Source of the DNA: Bradyrhizobium sp. Ce-3
Lineage (GTDB): Bacteria > Pseudomonadota > Alphaproteobacteria > Rhizobiales > Xanthobacteraceae
NCBI RefSeq assembly: GCF_022835695.1
Contig: NZ_BQUV01000002.1
Coordinates: 620,001 to 684,000, forward strand
Length of the DNA: 64,000 nt
Direction: 5' to 3'
Each line of letters begins with the position of its first letter. The first letter of the stretch is position 1. Under the pieces are notes generated by a model. It saw only the letters and a list, made by a program, of their open reading frames with translations. It did no database searches and had not been told where the DNA came from. Made by a program: the position numbers and the translations under genes. Of this stretch, positions 60,101 through 64,000 are shown piece after piece.

Positions 60101-60640
60101 GCCGCCGCGCACCGCATATTCGCCGGGCTCGCGCACGGTCGAGGACCGCGTGTAGCCATTGTGCTCGAGCCAGGCGACGACCGAATCCATCGGCACCACG
60201 TTGCCGGGCGCGACCGACAGCGCCTGCGCCGCGACCTGATCGCGCGCCGGCACCCGCTGCACGGCAGCGTTCACCGTGGTCAGCACGATCAGCGGCTTGT
60301 CGCTGCCGACCAGCCGCGACAGTTTTGCCAGCGCTGTCAGGCGTTGCGCCAAAACGCCGGAATGCGGCGAGACGCGGTCATAGGGCTGGCAGTCCCAGGC
60401 CGGAACCTGCATCACGGCGATATCGGGCGCGAAGAACTCCAGCGCGCGGGCGAGCTGCTGCATCCGCGCGCCGTCGCGGCACACAACGGCAAGGCTGACC
60501 GCGGGGCGCTTCGGCTGCGCGGCAATGGCGCGGGCCAGATCGGAGATGACGAGCCCTTCGGCACCCTCGGCGACGTTGGCGATGGTCAGCACCCGGCCGG
60601 GCGCGAGCATCGCGGCCGGCGATTTCATCGGCTGCTTCAT
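57122..60640 (-). CDS. mfd: Transcription-repair coupling factor
   Basis: The protein has 1172 residues, full length for Mfd. Order: UvrB-like N-terminal domains (about 1-350), RNA-polymerase-binding CarD-like region (about 495-560, with TGDLVVHVEHGIGRF), SF2 translocase with Walker A GDVGFGKTE (about 648), DEEQHFG box (about 750), SATPIPRT, and a final TRCF domain. It removes stalled RNA polymerase at lesions and recruits UvrA. It overlaps sdhE by four bases. Confidence 0.97.
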   Translation of the reverse strand: MKQPMKSPAAMLAPGRVLTIANVAEGAEGLVISDLARAIAAQPKRPAVSLAVVCRDGARMQQLARALEFFAPDIAVMQVPAWDCQPYDRVSPHSGVLAQRLTALAKLSRLVGSDKPLIVLTTVNAAVQRVPARDQVAAQALSVAPGNVVPMDSVVAWLEHNGYTRSSTVREPGEYAVRGGILDLFPAGLDQPVRFDFFGDSLESIRTFDAETQRTLLDMRGLDLVPVSEFQLTTETIRRFRMGYVAAFGAPGRDDQLYEAVSEGRRHPGMEHWLPLFQERMDTLFDYLDGATVAIEPQGEDAARERFSQISDYYEARREALEHPSSGAIYKPLPPDKLYLTEAEWTKLLGDGPLARLTPFAVPEGSSEVFDAGARQGRNFAPERADGNVNVFEAVVGHIGALQSQRKKVIVALWSEGSRDRMGAMLRDHKLLNTTSVNTWRIVQATPRNETMLAVLGMESGFETDEFAVISEQDILGDRLVRPRKASRKLDNFISEVTSLATGDLVVHVEHGIGRFVGLQTLEVSGAPHDCLELHYAAETKLFLPVENIELLSRYGSDSANVELDRLGGGGWQARKAKLKNRIRQIAGELIKIAAERQLHEAPKFPLQPHVYDEFCARFPYEETEDQLGAITSTLNDLEIGRPMDRLICGDVGFGKTEVALRAAFAVALEGRQVAVVVPTTLLARQHSRTFTERFKGFPVNVAQASRLVSTKDLNQTKKGLADGSVDIVVGTHALLGKAIKFKDLGLLIVDEEQHFGVSHKERLKQLRAQVHVLTLSATPIPRTLQLALTGVRELSIIASPPVDRLAVRTFVAPHDPLMIREALLRERYRGGQAFYVVPRIEDLAGVKDFLDKNVPEMKVAVAHGQMPPTAIEDIMSAFYDGKYDILLSTTIVESGLDIPNANTLIVHRADMFGLAQLYQLRGRVGRSKLRAYALFTLPAQQKITAQAERRLKVLQSLETLGAGFQLASHDLDIRGAGNLLGEEQSGHIKEVGFELYQSMLEEAIINLKAGVAEPAADRWSPQITIGMPVLIPEDYVNDLSVRLSLYRRLADLDTDEDIDAFAAEMRDRFGVLPDEVRYLFRVAAIKAYCRRANVGKVDAGPKGAVIAFRDNSFAHPERLVSFIRQHGQAAKVRPDMKVVFFQEWDTPEERLAGTTEILRQLANLAESKKAA

Positions 60641-60927
60641 GCGCTGGGATCCGCGACCCGGAACGCCTTGATGCGGACAAACAGCGCGGTGGCGTATTCG
60701 GCCGGTAGCACCCTGTCGCCGGTCAGCGCGGCATAAAGGTCGGGGTCCGGCACCTCGATCAGATGCTCGAGCTCGCCGAGCTCCTGTTCGGACAGATCGG
60801 CAATGGTCGCATCGGCAAACCGGCCGAGGATCAGGTCCATCTCCCGGGTGCCGCGATGCCAGCAGCGAAACAAAAGCCGCTTGCGGCGGTCATCGAGCCC
60901 TTGGCTCGATCGTGTCGATCCCGTCAT
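60637..60927 (-). CDS. sdhE: FAD assembly factor SdhE
   Basis: The 96-residue protein has the SdhE core RRKRLLFRCWHRGTREMD, with the RGxxE motif at Arg25-Gly26-Glu29. It helps attach FAD to succinate dehydrogenase. ATG at 60925-60927 is chosen; the earlier in-frame start is weaker. Coupled to mfd by a four-base overlap (ATGA). A GCCCGG/CCGGGC hairpin lies upstream at 60954-60970. Confidence 0.93.
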   Translation of the reverse strand: MTGSTRSSQGLDDRRKRLLFRCWHRGTREMDLILGRFADATIADLSEQELGELEHLIEVPDPDLYAALTGDRVLPAEYATALFVRIKAFRVADPSA

Positions 60928-61069
60928 GTCCCAAAATCCATCGAACGCCAAAAGCCCGGACGTGCCGGGCGCGCTTGATATAGCGATGGCAATGGCCGAT
61001 GTCAGCCCTCATTCGGCGCGTTTTGGGGTTTCCTTGCGCGCATGCCGTGAGTCGTGTGTAAAGGCACCG

Positions 61070-63178
61070 ATGCGCCCAGCCCTGCTCAATCCGTTGTTTG
61101 CCCAGGTCACGACGCTTTCGGGCGTGGGCCCGAAGCAGGACAAGCTGCTGCGCTATCTGCTCGACCGCAGCGAGACGCCGCGGCTGGTCGACCTGCTGCT
61201 GCACCTGCCGGCGAGCGTGATCGACCGCCGCGCCCGGCCGAAGATCCGCGACGCCGCGGTCGGAACCATGGTGACGCTGGAGGTCACTGTCGATCGCCAT
61301 CGTCCGCCGCCGCCGCGCAATTCGCGCGCGCCCTACCTCGTCTATGCCAGCGACGACACCGGCGATGTGGTGCTGACCTTCTTCCGCGCCCAGCCCGGCT
61401 ATGTCGAAAAGCTGCTGCCGGTCGGCGAGAAGCGTTACGTCTCCGGCACGCTTGCGATGTATGACGGCATCCCGCAGATCGTGCATCCCGACCGCGTCAT
61501 CGATGAAGCCGGCTTCGCAAAACTGTCCGGCATCGATCCGGTCTATCCGCTGACCGAGGGGCTGGCGATCGGCTCGCTGCGCCGCGCGATTGCGCAGGCG
61601 CTGACCAAGCTGCCGGATCTGCCGGAGTGGATCAGCCCCGAGGTGCTGCGCCGCTGCAACTTTCCGCCGATCCGGGAGGCGCTGACCCGCGTCCACGTTC
61701 CGGTGGAGCTCACCGACATCCTGCCCGACGGCCCGTTCTGGTCGCGGCTGGCGTTCGACGAACTGCTCGCCGGCCAGCTCGCGCTGGCGCTGATCCGCGC
61801 CACGCTGCGCCGTCCCGCCGGCGTCCGCAATGCCGGCGACGGCCATCTGCGGCGAAAGATCATCGATGCCCTGCCCTATGCGCTCACCAAATCCCAGCAG
61901 GAGGCGGTTGCGTCCATCATCGCGGACCTGCAACAGCCGGTGCGGATGCTGCGCCTCGTGCAGGGCGATGTCGGTTCCGGCAAAACCGTGGTGGCGCTGC
62001 TGGCGGCCGCCGCCGTCGCCGAGGCCGGCAAGCAGGCCGCGCTGATGGCGCCGACCGAAATTTTGGCGCGCCAGCACATCAAGACCATCGCGCCGCTGGC
62101 CGAGAGCGCCGGCATGCGCGTCGCGATCCTCACCGGCCGCGAGAAGGGCAAGGAGCGCCGCGAGCTGCTGGCGCGGCTGGAGGCCGGCGAGATCGATCTG
62201 CTGGTCGGCACCCACGCGCTGATCCAGGACGACGTGATCTACAAGGCGCTGGCGCTCGCCGTGGTCGACGAGCAGCATCGCTTCGGCGTACGAGAACGGC
62301 TCGCGCTGACCTCGAAGGGCGAGGCCGTCGACGTGCTGGTGCTGAGCGCCACGCCGATCCCACGCACGCTGGTGCTGACATATTTTGGCGACATGGACGT
62401 CTCCGAGCTGCGCGAAAAGCCCGCCGGCCGCCAGCCGATCGACACCCGCGCGGTGCCGATGAGCCGGATCGAGGACGTCATGGACGGCGTCGGCCGCGCG
62501 CTCGGCGCCGGCAAGCTGGTGTACTGGATCTGCCCGCTGGTCGACGAGTCCGAGGCCGAAGGCACCGAGCATCTCACCAACGCGACCGAACGTTTCGAGA
62601 GCCTGCAGCAGCGGTTCGGCGATCGCGTCGGCCTCGTGCACGGCCAGATGAAAGGCACCGAGAAGGATCGCGTGATGGCGCAATTCGCCGCGCACGAGAT
62701 CGGGCTCCTGGTCGCAACGACGGTGGTCGAGGTCGGCGTCGACGTGCCGGCGGCAACCATCATGGTGATCGAGAACGCCGAGCGCTTCGGGCTGGCGCAG
62801 CTGCATCAGCTGCGCGGCCGCATCGGCCGCGGCTCGGAGGCCTCGACCTGCCTGCTGCTCTACAAGGAGCCGCTCGGCGAGATGTCGAAGGCGCGGCTGA
62901 AAGTGATCCGCGAGACCACGGATGGCTTCCGGATCGCCGAGGAAGACCTCAAGCTGCGCGGCGAAGGCGACGTGCTCGGCATCCGCCAGAGCGGCCTGCC
63001 CGGCTATCGCATCGCGCGCTCCGAGGTGCACGGCCAGCTGATCACCCAGGCCCGCGACGAGGCGCTGCGGATCATGAAGGACGATCCGAAGCTGAAGGGC
63101 GAACGCGGCGAAGCGCTGCGCGTCCTGCTCTACCTCTACGAACGCGACGAGGCGGTGCCGCTGATCGGGGCGGGCTAG
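61070..63178 (+). CDS. recG: ATP-dependent DNA helicase RecG
   Basis: The protein has 702 residues. Wedge/OB domain (about 25-150) with GVGPKQDKLL and the VSGTLAMYDG strand, Walker A GDVGSGKT (about 300-307), DEQHRFG (about 399-405), SATPIPRT and the C-terminal QLRGRIGRG motif. It unwinds Holliday junctions and stalled forks. ATG at 61070 gives the usual length; a longer frame would read into the divergent promoter region. AAGG precedes it. Confidence 0.96.
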   Translation: MRPALLNPLFAQVTTLSGVGPKQDKLLRYLLDRSETPRLVDLLLHLPASVIDRRARPKIRDAAVGTMVTLEVTVDRHRPPPPRNSRAPYLVYASDDTGDVVLTFFRAQPGYVEKLLPVGEKRYVSGTLAMYDGIPQIVHPDRVIDEAGFAKLSGIDPVYPLTEGLAIGSLRRAIAQALTKLPDLPEWISPEVLRRCNFPPIREALTRVHVPVELTDILPDGPFWSRLAFDELLAGQLALALIRATLRRPAGVRNAGDGHLRRKIIDALPYALTKSQQEAVASIIADLQQPVRMLRLVQGDVGSGKTVVALLAAAAVAEAGKQAALMAPTEILARQHIKTIAPLAESAGMRVAILTGREKGKERRELLARLEAGEIDLLVGTHALIQDDVIYKALALAVVDEQHRFGVRERLALTSKGEAVDVLVLSATPIPRTLVLTYFGDMDVSELREKPAGRQPIDTRAVPMSRIEDVMDGVGRALGAGKLVYWICPLVDESEAEGTEHLTNATERFESLQQRFGDRVGLVHGQMKGTEKDRVMAQFAAHEIGLLVATTVVEVGVDVPAATIMVIENAERFGLAQLHQLRGRIGRGSEASTCLLLYKEPLGEMSKARLKVIRETTDGFRIAEEDLKLRGEGDVLGIRQSGLPGYRIARSEVHGQLITQARDEALRIMKDDPKLKGERGEALRVLLYLYERDEAVPLIGAG

Positions 63179-63186
63179 CCACCAGC

Positions 63187-63276
63187 CCCGTCATTGCGAG
63201 CGAAGCGAAGCAGTCCATCCCTCCGCATACGTGGGGCTATGGATTGCTTCTTCGCTTCGCTCCTCGCAATGACGGG
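63187..63276. repeat. Palindromic intergenic repeat (GTCATTGCGAG type), copy 2
   Basis: CCCCGTCATTGCGAG at the left and its exact complement CTCGCAATGACGGGG at the right, with inner GCGAAGCGAAGCAGTCCATC and GGATTGCTTCTTCGCTTCGC also pairing. It is the same family as 42090-42210 but more intact. It lies between convergent recG and DUF502. Confidence 0.85.
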
Positions 63277-63292
63277 GATAGAGCGGAGGCCC

Positions 63293-64000
63293 CTACTCCA
63301 CCTTCGCCGGCGCGGGCTGTGTGGCCGGCTGCAGCGAAGCCTGGTTGGCGATCCGCGCGGCATTGGCCATGCCGGCGAGCGCCGCGGCGCGCTTCTGATC
63401 GGCGGTGCCGCCGGGCTGCACCACGCCGGCCGACATGATCAGCGTCGCCGCATCCTCGGTGCTCATCTCGATCTCGATGATCTTGCTCTTCGGCACGTAG
63501 AAGAAGAAGCCGGTGGTCGGGTTCGGCGCACACGGCAGGAACACCGAGATGTGCTCCTCCTCGCCGGGCAGGCTGGCGGCGAGCTCGGCGCTCGGCGCCT
63601 GCGAGATCAGCACGATCGACCACATGCCGGGCGACGGAAACTCGACGAGGCCGACGCGGCGGAAGCTCGAGCCGTTGCCGGAGAACAGCGTCTCGAACAC
63701 CTGCTTCAGGCCGCGATAGATCGCACGCACCGCAGGAATCCGGCCGAGCAGCCGTTCGCCGAGATCGACCAGGGTCCGCCCGATCAGGTTGGCCGTGAGG
63801 AAGCCGAGCAGCGTCAGCGCGATGACCGCGACGATCAGGCCGGAACCGGGCAGCCCGAACGGCAGATAGGTTTCCGGCCGGTAGGCCGTGGGCACGAACG
63901 GGCGGACCAGATTGTCGACCCAGTTCACGAACCACCAGGTCAGATACAGGGTGATCGCAACCGGCCCGGCCACCACCAGGCCGGTCAGGAAATAATTGCG
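63293..64000 (-). CDS. DUF502 membrane protein (5' end outside window)
   Basis: 236 codons are visible and the frame is open at the right edge (RNYFLTGL just before GTG 63976). There are two membrane helices near the N-terminus (about residues 4-25 and 55-80 of the visible part), a cytoplasmic core with GTRIPAV-like RIPAVRAIYRGLKQ, FPSPGMWSIVLIS and LPCAPNPTTGFFFYVP, and an Ala/Gln/Pro tail. The family function is unknown. Confidence 0.88.
   Translation of the reverse strand, partial: RNYFLTGLVVAGPVAITLYLTWWFVNWVDNLVRPFVPTAYRPETYLPFGLPGSGLIVAVIALTLLGFLTANLIGRTLVDLGERLLGRIPAVRAIYRGLKQVFETLFSGNGSSFRRVGLVEFPSPGMWSIVLISQAPSAELAASLPGEEEHISVFLPCAPNPTTGFFFYVPKSKIIEIEMSTEDAATLIMSAGVVQPGGTADQKRAAALAGMANAARIANQASLQPATQPAPAKVE

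Noticed and set aside
57260-60736. A 1158-codon plus-strand frame opposite mfd
   Set aside because: It lies fully antisense to a complete Mfd and has no recognisable domain.
60890-63031. A 713-codon minus-strand frame opposite recG
   Set aside because: RecG motifs on the plus strand are intact; composition of the antisense frame is typical of GC-driven shadows.

Overview
The window is a gene-dense, high-GC alphaproteobacterial chromosome segment, most likely from Bradyrhizobium or a close relative. Support for this comes from the gene families present (NasST, phosphatidylcholine synthase, HWE-type kinases, DUF982, DUF3072 and DUF4242 proteins, IalB, HspQ), an EcfG-type promoter, an alphaproteobacterial LexA box, and several palindromic intergenic repeats of a rhizobial type. 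I found no rRNA, tRNA, CRISPR array, transposase or phage gene. Base composition and gene packing look even throughout, so this reads as core or stable chromosome rather than an island. The genus assignment is inference.

Region 1 (1-11.1 kb) is a signalling block. It starts with the N-terminal part of an EmrA/HlyD efflux adaptor. Next is a two-gene minus-strand operon: a roughly 2,100-residue cytoplasmic hybrid kinase with an array of 11-12 HAMP-type repeats of exactly 276 bp, followed by a receiver-PAS-HWE kinase. A PAS-PAS hybrid kinase is divergent from them and sits directly behind a textbook GGAAC-N16-CGTT general-stress promoter. Region 2 (11.1-16.3 kb) holds small conserved unknowns, two of them flanking a LexA box. 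It also holds two DUF982-like proteins, a UvrD/Rep-type helicase, a class III nucleotide cyclase and a PilZ protein.

Region 3 (16.5-34.6 kb) is metabolic. It contains a transporter/flavoenzyme/VOC catabolic cluster, an LTXXQ (Spy/CpxP-like) protein, and a six-gene set of a Tat-exported sugar-type ABC importer with a hydroxyacid dehydrogenase and an amidase. It also contains a PheC-like periplasmic dehydratase, a DUF2147 protein, a hydroxynitrile-lyase-like cupin with an RraA-family protein, and the 5-oxoprolinase genes pxpB-pxpC-pxpA.

Region 4 (34.7-47.6 kb) has a Cys/Tyr-rich exported protein and a 50-residue membrane microprotein. NasS and NasT follow, then rimO, a TPR protein, and an acetylornithine aminotransferase preceded by a promoter, an Arg-rich 29-codon ORF and a terminator (a candidate attenuator). 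Quinone oxidoreductase, terC-pcs, a UbiH-type hydroxylase, an AEC transporter and hspQ complete it. Region 5 (47.6-64 kb) carries an MFS transporter, an IalB protein, a YejA-like binding protein, a degenerate adenylate-forming protein, a degenerate GGDEF protein and a caspase-Sel1 protein. The sdhE-mfd pair is divergent from recG, and a DUF502 protein is cut by the window edge.

The most notable points are the candidate arginine attenuator in front of argD, the very large HAMP-array kinase next to an HWE kinase and an EcfG promoter, the LexA box between two uncharacterised small genes, and two proteins that keep a fold but appear to have lost catalytic motifs.
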